Shown: in pieces, positions 1 through 8,508 of the stretch
Layout: each line of letters opens with the position of its first letter
Numbering within the stretch: the first letter of the stretch is position 1
DNA from: JACCXG01 sp963834305
GTDB lineage: Bacteria; Acidobacteriota; Vicinamibacteria; Vicinamibacterales; 2-12-FULL-66-21
Direction: 5' to 3'
Assembly: GCA_963834305.1 (NCBI GenBank)
Contig: CAWIAX010000004.1
Span: 372,001-436,000 of the forward strand
DNA length: 64,000 bases
Program-made: the position numbers and the translations under genes
Notes under the pieces: generated by a model
What the model saw: only the letters and a program-made list of their open reading frames with translations
Database searches by the model: none
Told to the model about the DNA's origin: nothing

Positions 1-650
1 AGCGTATCGACGGTCGGCACGCCGGTGATGTCGACGATCGCGATGCTCGCCCCGGTGGCGACGATGCGGTCCAGCAGGTTCTCCATGACGACCTGCGTCC
101 GCGCGCTGTCGAGGGTGCCGATGACCGGCAGCGCCAGCACCCCGTCCCACAGCGTCACCACCGGCGTGGACAGCTCCATCAGCTCCTGCTGCTGCCGCAC
201 GATGACCTGCTCGCGCCCCTTCTGGAACACCTCGGTGGTGTAGAGCCCCAGCCGGTCGATCAGCTGATTGATCTCGAGAATGGCCGCCGTGGTTCCCGCC
301 GCATCGTCGGCCAGCCGCTGCCGCACCGCGTCGAACAGGACGTCCTTCAGCGAGAACACGAACATCGCCGTTTCCGACGGCGAGAAGCCCTGACGCGCGC
401 GCGCGACCGACAGGTCCTCGAGCAGCTGGCGTACGCCGGCCCAGGCAGGCGACTGGATGTCGGCGCTGCCTGCCGCGGCCGACTCGCGCAGCAGCGCCAT
501 GAAGCGGCGCGAGTGCTCGGCGAGCTCGGTCTTGCTGATGCGGTCGGCACGAAACGTCGTCGCGGCCACCTGGACCTCGATCCAGCGCTGGGCGATACCC
601 GCCCCGTCGGCCTCGAGCACCTCGTTCAGAATGTTGCGTCGCTGGCTCAT
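1..650 (-). CDS. RsbR-like stressosome protein, STAS domain (cut by window start)
   Basis: The visible 216 residues start at the ATG at 648-650 and run off the left edge. The first ~130 residues are helical and resemble the RsbRD-type N-terminal sensor region. A STAS domain begins near residue 163 with ELSTPVVTLWDGVLALPVIG and continues to IVDITGVPTVDT, which carries the Thr that RsbT-type kinases phosphorylate in this family. In the RsbR/RsbS/RsbT stressosome such proteins form the shell that senses stress and releases the RsbT kinase. It lies 81 bp downstream of a hybrid kinase whose N-terminus itself looks like an RsbT-type ATPase, so the two are probably co-transcribed. The remaining stressosome genes (rsbS, rsbT, a PP2C phosphatase) would be expected to the left, outside the window. 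The family call is firm; which signal it senses cannot be told. Confidence 0.85.
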   Translation of the reverse strand, partial: MSQRRNILNEVLEADGAGIAQRWIEVQVAATTFRADRISKTELAEHSRRFMALLRESAAAGSADIQSPAWAGVRQLLEDLSVARARQGFSPSETAMFVFSLKDVLFDAVRQRLADDAAGTTAAILEINQLIDRLGLYTTEVFQKGREQVIVRQQQELMELSTPVVTLWDGVLALPVIGTLDSARTQVVMENLLDRIVATGASIAIVDITGVPTVDT

Positions 651-731
651 CGACTCTCTCTGCTCCTCGTGGGCGGCATCCGCCGGTGTTCGGCCTGCGG
701 CAGATGGGACTGCGGATTATATCGGGTCCTG

Positions 732-2865
732 TCAGCCGGCGGTCTTCGTCCGCCGGGCGGCGGCAGCGCGCACCGCCTCGCCGAGCGTGCCGCGCGTCAG
801 AATCCGCCTTGGAGAATACCGCATGCGCCTGTTCGAGCAGCGCCTGCGCCTCGCGGTCGGTGAGCACCTGCGAGGTCACGATGATGACGGGAAGGTCCCG
901 GGTGGCCGCCTCCTCGCGCAGGGTCCGGAGCACGGCCTGGCCGGGCAGCCCTGGCATCACCAGGTCGAGGATGACGACATCCGGCTGGTCCCGCCGGGCG
1001 CGGTCCAGCCCCTGTTCCCCGGACGTCGCCTCGAACACGTCGAACACCGGCTCCGGGAGGCATTGCCGCACCAGGTAGCGCGCGATCGCTTCGTCGTCCA
1101 CCACCAGGACGCGCACCGCCGGCGCGGTGCGGGCCTGGATCGCGGTCAGCGTTTCGAGCAGCTGCCGGCGCTCGATGGGCTTGACGAGGTAGGCGTCGGC
1201 GCCAAGAGCCAGCGCCCGGTCGCGATCCCCGCCGACGCTGACAAGCACGATCGGTGTCCGCTGGGTCTTTTCCGAACGCCGGAGCCGGACCAGGAAGGCC
1301 CAGGCTTCCTGCGCGGCCAGCGCGATGTCGAGGACAACCGCCGCCGGCGTCATCTCGGTCAGCGCCGCGGCAGCTTCGTGCACCGAGAAGACGGGGTAGA
1401 CCTGATACGCGGACGAGCGCAGCACCTTCTCGTAGAAGTACTGCGAGTCGGGCGCTTCGTCGAGGACGAGCAGCGGCAGCCGGGCCGGGTCCGGCACCCA
1501 GCGGAACGCCCCCGCGGCCTCCTGCTTCCCGGCCTCGAAACGGGCGGGGATCCTGAGAAAGAACGTCGATCCGACGCCCGGCGTGCTCTCGACGGTCAGC
1601 GAACCGCCCAGCAGCTCGGCGAGGCGACGCGACAGGGGAAGCCCCAGGCCGGTCCCCTTGACCTTGCCCTGGAGCGGATGCTCGACCTGGCCGAACTCCT
1701 CGAAGATGCGGGCGTGGTCCGCCGGGTCGATGCCGATGCCGGTGTCGGCCACGGCAAAGGTGGCGCACTCGTCGTCAGCCGGCGCGGCGGCCGACACGCG
1801 CACCTCACCGCGCTCGGTGAACTTGAGGGCGTTCGAGATCAGGTTCCGGAGGATCTGGCCGACCTTGCCGTCGTCTGTGTGAAGGGGGGGCATGCTGTCC
1901 GGGCAGTCGAACACCAGCGCCACGGACTCGTTCAGCAGCATCGGGCGGAGCATGCCGCGGAGCGCGCCGAAGAGCTGCTGGACCTCGAACGGTGCGGGAC
2001 GAACGACGGTCTTGCCGGCTTCCACCCGGGCAAGGTCGAGCAGATCGTTGACGAGCTCGGACAGCTGTTCGGCCGCCTTGCGGATGTAGACCGCCTCGGG
2101 CTGCGGGTCGAGGCCGTCACGCTGCCGATCGTCGATGAGCAGGTTGGCGAGTCCGATGATCGAGTTCACCGGCGTGCGGAACTCGTGCGTCATGTTGGAC
2201 AGGAACCGCGATTTGAGGTCGTCGGCGCGCCGCAGGTGATCGGCCTTCTCGTCCAGCTCGGCGTAGAGCGCGACCACGCCGCGGTTGGTGTCCTCCAGCT
2301 CGCGATTGAGGTGCGCGAGCTCCTCGTGCTTCCGCTGCAGTTCGTCGAGCGAGCGGAGCAGCGCCTGGTTCTGCTGCTGAATCTCGTCGAACAAGCTGTC
2401 GGGAGCGCTGCCGGCGATCGCCTCGGCGATGGCGCGGGCGCGATCGGCGGTGACGAGACCGGCGCGAGGCGTGAGCTGTTTCTCGAGCACCACGTTCGTC
2501 CCGGCGGCGCCCGAGTCGATCGCGAACCGGTCCATCAACCGCCGCGCCCCCATGATGCCGAGGCCCATGCCAGTCGCCGATCGGTACCTGCCGGCAAGCA
2601 CGTCCGCGAGGGCCGGGATGCCTGGACCGCGATCGGTGACGCGGATGACCAGCCGCTGCGGGACGGCCGCGTCGTCCAGCGAGAAGGAGACCTCCCCCCC
2701 GGCGGCATAACGGAAGGCGTTCCGGACGATTTCGGAGACGGCCGTGGCGATCCGGGTCTGATCGGAAACGTCGAACCCCAGCAGTTGCGCCACCTGCCCG
2801 GCGCGCTGCCTGGCCGTGACGGCGTCCCGGTCGTGGCGGACAGCGAGGGCCAGGAGCTGTTTCAT
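732..2865 (-). CDS. Hybrid histidine kinase with N-terminal RsbT-like ATPase domain and two receiver domains (one frame break)
   Basis: Start ATG at 2863-2865. Residues 1-130 form a small GHKL ATPase like RsbT/RsbW anti-sigma kinases (SEIVRNAFRYA, RVTDRGPGIP and GMGLGIMGARRL motifs). A coiled coil follows (~150-215), then HisKA with NMTHEFRTPVNS (phospho-His near residue 226), a second HATPase ending near 435, and two receiver domains (~455-570 and ~580-695); both keep an Asp at the end of strand 3 (VVLDIAL, VVILDLVMPG). There is no membrane segment, so it is cytosolic. In the last helix of receiver 2 the frame breaks near position 804: removing one C from the CC at 804-805 restores a normal tail (ILTRGTLGEAVR...) ending at the stop at 732. 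Without that change the frame stays open to the window edge. The downstream RsbR gene suggests a link to stressosome signalling. Domain calls are strong; the wiring is inference. Confidence 0.85.
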
Positions 2866-3133
2866 GGGGCGTGACGGAGTGGGAACCGCGGTACTGTATC
2901 TGTGAGGTCGGCCGGTGTCCAGCGACCGGCCAGGAGCCCGCCCGGGTTTCCCCTGGGAGAGAAACTTTTCCTTTTCAATAGATTACGGGGATTTTGCGGC
3001 CGCCGCGTGAAGTCTTGCACGGTCCGCCGCTTGCATGGTCGGAGTCTGTGTACCCTTGTCCCCTGACCGAAGCGGCGGCCCGTTGAGCTCCGCCCTCCCA
3101 CCGCCGGGCGGTTTCCGCCTGTCGAGGGTGTCG
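2866..3133. promoter_or_regulatory. Divergent intergenic region between two kinase genes
   Basis: This 268-bp gap separates the minus-strand hybrid kinase from the plus-strand kinase, so promoters for both must lie here or overlap it. A conspicuously AT-richer patch at about 2964-2996 (aaacttttccttttcaatag) stands out from the GC-rich surroundings and is the best place for a promoter, but I cannot assign -35/-10 elements with confidence. Confidence 0.3.
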
Positions 3134-5212
3134 ATGGGCGCGGATCGGGACCTGGCTGTCCTGAGCCGTGCCACCCGTTCGGCCGGACAAGAGTTCGGGC
3201 TGGACGACGGGCGCGTCCGGAGCTTGTGCGCCGCGGCCGATGAGATCGCCAGGCTGCTGCTGGGGTTGCGGGAGGCGGACGCCGACTTGCGCCTGGCGCC
3301 GGGACCGGCGCTGCAGGTGCGGTTCCGCGTGGCCGAGGCCGATGGCGCGGCGCGTGCCGCCCTGGCCGCCCGGCTCTCGGAGGCAATCGCCCATGTCCGC
3401 GGGATGGTGGACATGGTGGGCGCGGTGGCGATCGACGAACAGCACGGCGAGCTGATTGTCTGCCTGACCGCGTGCCTGCCCGCCGAGGCTGCCGAGCGCC
3501 TGCAGGCCTGCGCCACGCCGCCGAACACCGGGCGGCACCGGCCGACCCAGACTGCGGCTGCCCTCCCCCGTCCACGATACGACGATCTCGTGAGAGCGGT
3601 CGAGGAGCTGCAGGCGGAGCTGCAGGAGACGAACCGCGGCGTGGTGGCGCTCCATGCCGAGCTGGAGTCGAACGCCGACAGCCTGCGCCAGGCGGAGGAC
3701 CGCCTGCGCCTGCTGCTCGACAGCGTCCAGGACTACGCGATCTGCATGCTCACCCCCGACGGCGAGGTGGCGAGCTGGAACGCCGGGGCCGAGCGGCTGT
3801 TCGCCCGGCCGGCGGAGCACATCATCGGGCGGCACTTCGGCCTTTTCTACACCGGGGCGGGGCGGAAGCTGTCGCGCGAGCACCTGTGGGAGGCGGCCGC
3901 GACCGGCCGCCTGGCCTGCGAGGGCCTGCTGCTGCGGCGCGGCGACGACGAGGAGTTCGTCGCGCACGTCGTGATTACCCCGGTCCGCCGTGAGCGCGAG
4001 GGGGAGCTGCGCGGGTTCTCGCTGGTGGTGCGCGACATCACCGAACGCCGGCGCCTCGAGGACGATCTGCACCAGCGCGCCGAGGAGCTCGCCGCGGCCA
4101 ACCGTGCCAAGGAGGCGTTCCTCGCGACGCTGTCGCACGAGCTGCGGACGCCGCTGAACGCCATGCTCGGGTGGACCCGGCTGCTGCGCCTCGGCAAGCT
4201 GGATGCGGCCGGCACGACGCGGGCGCTCGACACCATCGAGCGCAACGCGCACGTGCAGGAACAGCTGATCGCCGACATTCTCGACGTGTCGCGGATCGTG
4301 ACCGGCAAGCTGCGGCTCGACCTGCACCCGCTGTCGCTCGGCCCGGTCGCCGCGGCGGCGCTCGATGCCGTGCGTCCGGCCGCCGAGGCGAAGCGCATCG
4401 CCATCGACGTGCGCAACGACTCAGAGGTCACGGTGCTGGGCGACGCCGACCGGCTCCAGCAGGTGCTGTGGAACCTGCTCGTCAACGCCGTCAAGTTCAC
4501 CCCGGAAGGGGGGCGCGTCGCCGTGTCGCTGGCCGCGGAGGGGCCGCATGCCGTGATCTCGGTGACCGACACCGGCGAAGGCATCCTGCCGGATCTGCTG
4601 CCGCGGGTGTTCGACCGGTTCACCCAGGGGGATGCCAGCGTGACCCGCCGGCACGGCGGGCTCGGGCTTGGCCTGTCGATCGTGCGCCACCTGGTCGAGA
4701 TCCACGGCGGAGAGGTGCACGCGGAGAGCGAGGGCGAGGGGCGGGGCGCGATGTTTTCGGTCCGGCTGCCGCTGCGCGCCGCCTGGCCGGCAGTCGCCGA
4801 GCCGGCTCCCCAGCCCGGCCAGCTGCTGAGCGGGGTGAAAGTGCTGGTGGTGGACGACGAGGCCGAGGTGCGGCAGATCGTGTCGCTGGCGCTCAGTCAG
4901 TGTGGCGCCCGCACCGCTGCGGTCTCGTCCGCCCGCGAGGCGTTCCGGATGATGGCCGAGTTCCTGCCCGACGTGGTGGTGAGCGACATCGGGATGCCGG
5001 GCGAGGACGGCTGCACGTTCATTCGCCGTCTGCGCGCCACCGGCGCGACCGGCATCGGCGACGTCCCGGCCGTGGCGCTGACGGCGTATTGCCAGCCGGA
5101 GGATCGCACGCGGGCGCTGAGCGCCGGATTCCAGCAGTTCGTGCCGAAACCGGTCGGGATGGACGAGCTCGCCGCCATCGTGCGGACTCTTGCCCACTCG
5201 CGGAGCCACTAG
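3134..5212 (+). CDS. Cytosolic PAS hybrid histidine kinase with C-terminal receiver
   Basis: I prefer the ATG at 3134 because a GAGGG stands 6 bases upstream; an in-frame ATG at 3035 would add 33 residues without a good ribosome site. Residues 1-120 resemble a degenerate RsbT-type ATPase fold (AADEIARLLLG where an N-box would sit) but lack the nucleotide-binding Asn and G-box. Next come a coiled coil, a PAS domain (~191-306), HisKA with LSHELRTPLNAMLGW (phospho-His ~334), a HATPase (~432-547; WNLLVNAVKFTPEGG, DTGEGI, GGLGLGLSIV) and a receiver (~568-685; phospho-acceptor Asp in VVVSDIGMP). No membrane helices are visible. It is divergent from the stressosome-like pair on its left, which also carries an RsbT-like module, so a shared circuit is plausible but unproven. 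Confidence 0.88.
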   Translation: MGADRDLAVLSRATRSAGQEFGLDDGRVRSLCAAADEIARLLLGLREADADLRLAPGPALQVRFRVAEADGAARAALAARLSEAIAHVRGMVDMVGAVAIDEQHGELIVCLTACLPAEAAERLQACATPPNTGRHRPTQTAAALPRPRYDDLVRAVEELQAELQETNRGVVALHAELESNADSLRQAEDRLRLLLDSVQDYAICMLTPDGEVASWNAGAERLFARPAEHIIGRHFGLFYTGAGRKLSREHLWEAAATGRLACEGLLLRRGDDEEFVAHVVITPVRREREGELRGFSLVVRDITERRRLEDDLHQRAEELAAANRAKEAFLATLSHELRTPLNAMLGWTRLLRLGKLDAAGTTRALDTIERNAHVQEQLIADILDVSRIVTGKLRLDLHPLSLGPVAAAALDAVRPAAEAKRIAIDVRNDSEVTVLGDADRLQQVLWNLLVNAVKFTPEGGRVAVSLAAEGPHAVISVTDTGEGILPDLLPRVFDRFTQGDASVTRRHGGLGLGLSIVRHLVEIHGGEVHAESEGEGRGAMFSVRLPLRAAWPAVAEPAPQPGQLLSGVKVLVVDDEAEVRQIVSLALSQCGARTAAVSSAREAFRMMAEFLPDVVVSDIGMPGEDGCTFIRRLRATGATGIGDVPAVALTAYCQPEDRTRALSAGFQQFVPKPVGMDELAAIVRTLAHSRSH

Positions 5213-5216
5213 CCAC

Positions 5217-6134
5217 TCAGGTCAGGGCGTCGTGGTCGCGCCGGGCGGCCTCCTCACGCTTGCGGGCCGCGGCGAGCGCCGCGGCCGCCTTGCCGGCCCG
5301 CGCCTGCGCGCTGTCGCGCGCCGCGGCGCTTCTGGCCGCCTCGCTCGTCGCCTCCTCCAGCTCCGCCTGCGCCACCTTCAGTGCCTCGGCTGCCGCCGCC
5401 GCGAGCCGGTCCGCCTTGTCGGCCTCGCGCGCCGCGCGCGCCGCCTCGAACTCCTCCCGCCGCGCCAGCTGCTCGGCCTCGCGCACGGCGCGGCCGGCGG
5501 CTGCCACCGCGTCGCGCGCCGCCGCCAGGCGGGCGGCGCGCCGGGCCTCCGCCTTGTCGCCCCTGTTGCTCGTGCTGCCGGTGCCGGCCTCTTTTTCCGG
5601 CGCGGTCTTCGCGCCCTTTCGGGTCGGCTCCGGCGGCGGCAGCGCCCGTACCCGCCCGGCTGGCGCCGCGCCGGTCAGGCCGTCGAAGCCCCGCGGCTGC
5701 AGCGGCCGCGCTAGCCGCCCGGGCGGGTCGTCGGACGGCAGGGAGCGCAGCGTCGTCGCCACCGCCTGGCGGGTGGGGTCGGTCAGGGGATGGCCGGCCG
5801 CGGTGAGGAGCGCCAGCGTGGCCTTGAGCGCCGCCTCCACCGCCGCCTCGTGCGCCCGGCTGGCGCCGCGCAGGTCGGCGCGCTCGCCGCGCAGCGCGGC
5901 GTCGTGGGTGGCGCGCAGATCGCCGGCGCGGTCGATGAGCGCGGTGTAGAGATCGCGGTCCTGCCAATAGAGCTGGTTGACGGCCCAGGCGGGCAGGGTC
6001 GGCTTGGCGAGCGCCTTCACCGCCGCGGCGGCGCTCCCCGCCGTCCGGGCGAGGGCGTTCCGCGCCGCGATGAAGTCGCCGGGGGGCAGCCGGTAGAGGC
6101 CGTCGAGGTCGGGCTCAGGAGACGGACGGGCCAT
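5217..6134 (-). CDS. Ala-rich coiled-coil protein of unknown function
   Basis: 305 residues from the ATG at 6132-6134. The first ~160 residues are compact and conserved-looking (LDGLYRLPPGDFIAARNALA, PAWAVNQLYWQDRDLY), followed by a proline-rich linker and a long, highly charged Ala/Arg/Glu coiled coil from ~185 to the end. Similar proteins with this PAWAVNQL motif occur in many high-GC bacteria but I know of no assigned function. No signal peptide or membrane segment. It converges with the kinase on the left (4 bp between stops) and stands 35 bp from the next minus-strand gene, so it could be the last gene of that transcript. Low-complexity coding makes every frame open here; the minus frame is chosen for its conserved N-terminus. 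Confidence 0.65.
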   Translation of the reverse strand: MARPSPEPDLDGLYRLPPGDFIAARNALARTAGSAAAAVKALAKPTLPAWAVNQLYWQDRDLYTALIDRAGDLRATHDAALRGERADLRGASRAHEAAVEAALKATLALLTAAGHPLTDPTRQAVATTLRSLPSDDPPGRLARPLQPRGFDGLTGAAPAGRVRALPPPEPTRKGAKTAPEKEAGTGSTSNRGDKAEARRAARLAAARDAVAAAGRAVREAEQLARREEFEAARAAREADKADRLAAAAAEALKVAQAELEEATSEAARSAAARDSAQARAGKAAAALAAARKREEAARRDHDALT

Positions 6135-6169
6135 GCGAACCTGCCGATTGCAATGCGAGCGCGAAGGAC

Positions 6170-6862
6170 TCAGCGCTCGGTCGGGAGCGGCTCCAGCGTC
6201 CAGCGCAGCCGCGGCACCGAGCCGCCGCTGGATGGCTCGCGGCAGATCTCGAAGCGCAGCGGGAAAGGCCGGCGGTCGCGCGGGCGCAGCGTCGCCTCGC
6301 GCTGCGCGACCTGGCCGTCGAGCGCGCGCGACATGTCGGCGAAGACCTGGTGCCGATCGCCGGCAAAGAACGCGGTGAGATTCCGGCCGAGCGCCCCGCG
6401 TGCCGACAGGTTCAGCAGCCGGTGGCCCGCGCCGCTGACTTCCAGCATCACCCCCCGGTCGTCGGTCACGATCCAGGCATCGACGTCCGACTGCGCCGCG
6501 CCCGGCTCGAGGAAGCCCTTGATGACGTGAACCAGACGGTCCGCCGGCACCGGCTCGATCAGGTAGGCGTCGGCCCCGCAGGCCAGCCCGTCCTGCCGGC
6601 CCTGGCTGGTCGCATAGGTGGAGGTGATCATGACCACCGGCAGCGACGGCCGCGTCGCCTTGATCTGCTCGCAGACCTGGTAGCCGTCGCCGTCGGGCAG
6701 GCGCAGGTCGAGCAGCACCAGGTGGAGCTTGGCGTCCCCCGCCGAGGCGAGCGCGTCGGCGCAGGTGGCGGCTTCGACGACCTGGAAGCCAGCCCTCTCG
6801 AGGATGCGGCTCTTCAGGAAGCGGGCGGGCGAATCGTCTTCGACGTTCAGGATGCAGGGCAC
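6170..6862 (-). CDS. Response regulator with receiver domain and C-terminal PAS-like domain
   Basis: 230 residues from the GTG at 6860-6862 (MPCILNVEDDSPARFLKSR). Residues 1-120 are a receiver with the acidic pair ED, the phospho-acceptor Asp in LVLLDLRLPDGDGYQV, the Thr/Ser in MITSTY; the usual KP motif reads EP (LIEPVPAD), so the switch Lys is replaced. Residues ~125-230 look like a PAS domain (DAWIVTDDRGVMLEVSGAGH). There is no DNA-binding or enzymatic output domain. It starts 20 bp after the stop of the membrane kinase at 6883-8412, so kinase and regulator form an operon. The altered Lys may change phosphorylation behaviour; that is inference. Confidence 0.85.
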   Translation of the reverse strand: MPCILNVEDDSPARFLKSRILERAGFQVVEAATCADALASAGDAKLHLVLLDLRLPDGDGYQVCEQIKATRPSLPVVMITSTYATSQGRQDGLACGADAYLIEPVPADRLVHVIKGFLEPGAAQSDVDAWIVTDDRGVMLEVSGAGHRLLNLSARGALGRNLTAFFAGDRHQVFADMSRALDGQVAQREATLRPRDRRPFPLRFEICREPSSGGSVPRLRWTLEPLPTER

Positions 6863-6882
6863 GATAGGTTCCCGGCGGCGGA

Positions 6883-8412
6883 TTATAGCGCGACTGGCGG
6901 TTCGATCAGACGAACCGTTCCGGGCGCGGCGCTGCCGACCCGGGAAGTATACGCGGGCAGCGAGACGAAGATCGTCGCCCCCTTGCCCGGCCCCTCGCTT
7001 CGTGCCCAGGCGGTGCCGCCGTGCGCTTCCGCCAGGTGGCGCACGAGCGCCAGGCCGAGCCCGAGGCCGCCGTGTCCCCGCGTCGAACTGCTGTCGGCCT
7101 GCCGGAAGCGGTCGAACACGAAGGGCAGGAAACTGGCGTCGATGCCCTGGCCGCTGTCGGCCACCGACAGCTCGACCCGGTCTCCCACCGCCGCGACCGT
7201 GACGGTGATCGCGCCGCCGTCGGGGGTGAACTTGGTGGCGTTCGAGAGGAGGTTCCACAGGATCTGCCGGAGCCGGTGCGGGTCGCCCCTGACCTGCGCC
7301 TCCGGCTCGAGCTCGAGCCCGAGCGTCTGCCGCTTGCCGAGCAGCGCCGGTGTGAACGAATCGGCGGTCAGGCGCGCGATCTCCGACAGGTCCACCGCTT
7401 CCGAGGTCAGCGCCAGGCGGCCGGTGACGATCCGCGACAGGTCCAGCACGTCGTCCACCAGCCGGGCCTGCGCCTGCGCGTTCCGGTGAATGGCTTCGAG
7501 CGCCTGCTTCTGCTGGTCGGCCGTCAGCTGACGCCGCGTCAGCATGTGCGACCAGCCGAGCACGGCGTTGAGCGGCGTGCGCAGCTCGTGCGAGAGGGTC
7601 GCGAGGAACTCGTCCTTCAACCGGTTGGCGCGCTCCGCGTCGGCCCGGGCGCTCTGTTCGCGCCCGAGCAGATCCTCACGCTCGACGGCCTGCTGGCGCA
7701 GGCGCGCCTCGGCCTGCCGCTGCACCGTCGCATCCCGGAACACCAGGACGGCTCCGAGCGTCCGGCCGGTCGCGTCGCGGATGGGCGCGGCGCTGTCGAC
7801 GACCGGACGTTCCGAGCCGTCGCGCGATGTCAGCAGCGTGTGCGTGTCCGCGCCTGCGGCGGCTGCTCCGCGCAGCGCGCGGTCGAGCGGATTGGCCGCC
7901 GGCTGCCGCGTGTCTTCCCCCACCGTGACGTAGACCTCGCCGACAGGCCGGCCCATGGCGTCGTCCACCCGCCACCCGGTCAGATCTTCCGCCACGTTGT
8001 TGAGGAACGACACGCGTCCGTCGCCGGTCGTCACGATCACGCCATCGCCGATGCTCGACAAGGTGGCCTCGAGCGTGACCTGCGCGCGGCGGCGCCGCGC
8101 CGCGAGGATGCTGATGATCGCCGCGGTGGCGGCGAAGATACCGAGCTCGTAGACGTCGCTCGCCGGACGCAGCCAGAAGGGGCTGCGCGGCGGCAGCAGG
8201 TAGAGGTCCGCCAGCAGCACGCTGACGAGGCCGCAGAGCAGGCCGGCGGTGAAGCCGCCGCGCAGGGCCGCCACGAGCACTGCCAGCGTGGGCAGCAGGA
8301 ACGGCCGTTCGTGCAGGCGCAGAACGACCGTCAGGCCGAACGTCGTGGCCGCCGCGGCGACGGCCACCAGGACCTGCCACCACAGGGGCGTTCGCAGCGC
8401 GCGGCTCAGCAC
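6883..8412 (-). CDS. Membrane sensor histidine kinase with KdpD-like DUF4118 domain and PAS domain
   Basis: 509 residues starting at a GTG (8410-8412, MLSRALRTPLWWQVLVAV). Residues ~10-105 hold four transmembrane helices of the DUF4118 type seen in KdpD (PLWWQVLVAVAAAATTFGL..., LLADLYLLPP). A PAS domain (~125-245), HisKA (phospho-His ~274, LSHELRTPLNAVLGW) and HATPase (~385-495, NLLSNATKFTPDGG, DSGQGI, GGLGLGLALV) follow. The partner regulator lies 20 bp downstream. Open frames continue far upstream in the same frame across the divergent phosphoesterase, but those residues are a shadow; the GTG immediately before the first membrane helix is the sensible start. Confidence 0.88.
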   Translation of the reverse strand: MLSRALRTPLWWQVLVAVAAAATTFGLTVVLRLHERPFLLPTLAVLVAALRGGFTAGLLCGLVSVLLADLYLLPPRSPFWLRPASDVYELGIFAATAAIISILAARRRRAQVTLEATLSSIGDGVIVTTGDGRVSFLNNVAEDLTGWRVDDAMGRPVGEVYVTVGEDTRQPAANPLDRALRGAAAAGADTHTLLTSRDGSERPVVDSAAPIRDATGRTLGAVLVFRDATVQRQAEARLRQQAVEREDLLGREQSARADAERANRLKDEFLATLSHELRTPLNAVLGWSHMLTRRQLTADQQKQALEAIHRNAQAQARLVDDVLDLSRIVTGRLALTSEAVDLSEIARLTADSFTPALLGKRQTLGLELEPEAQVRGDPHRLRQILWNLLSNATKFTPDGGAITVTVAAVGDRVELSVADSGQGIDASFLPFVFDRFRQADSSSTRGHGGLGLGLALVRHLAEAHGGTAWARSEGPGKGATIFVSLPAYTSRVGSAAPGTVRLIEPPVAL

Positions 8413-8508
8413 GCCCGAATTGTAATCGACGCGGCGGATCGCCCGAATGGTTGAGCCGCGTGGCAGCGCCCGTTGTTCGGGATCCCGGAAGGCGGGGTAT
8501 AAAGTGCC
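8413..8508. promoter_or_regulatory. Short divergent intergenic region
   Basis: Only 96 bp separate the start of the sensor kinase (minus) from the start of the phosphoesterase (plus). Promoters for both must be packed here. The stretch ggcggggtataaagtgccgt before the plus start contains a TATAAA that could serve as a -10 for a very short or leaderless transcript; this is weak evidence. Confidence 0.25.

Noticed and set aside
457..2874. Plus-strand open frame of 805 codons
   Set aside because: It is the antisense shadow of the hybrid histidine kinase; its translation is Arg/Gly/His-rich without domains, whereas the minus strand has complete kinase and receiver motifs.
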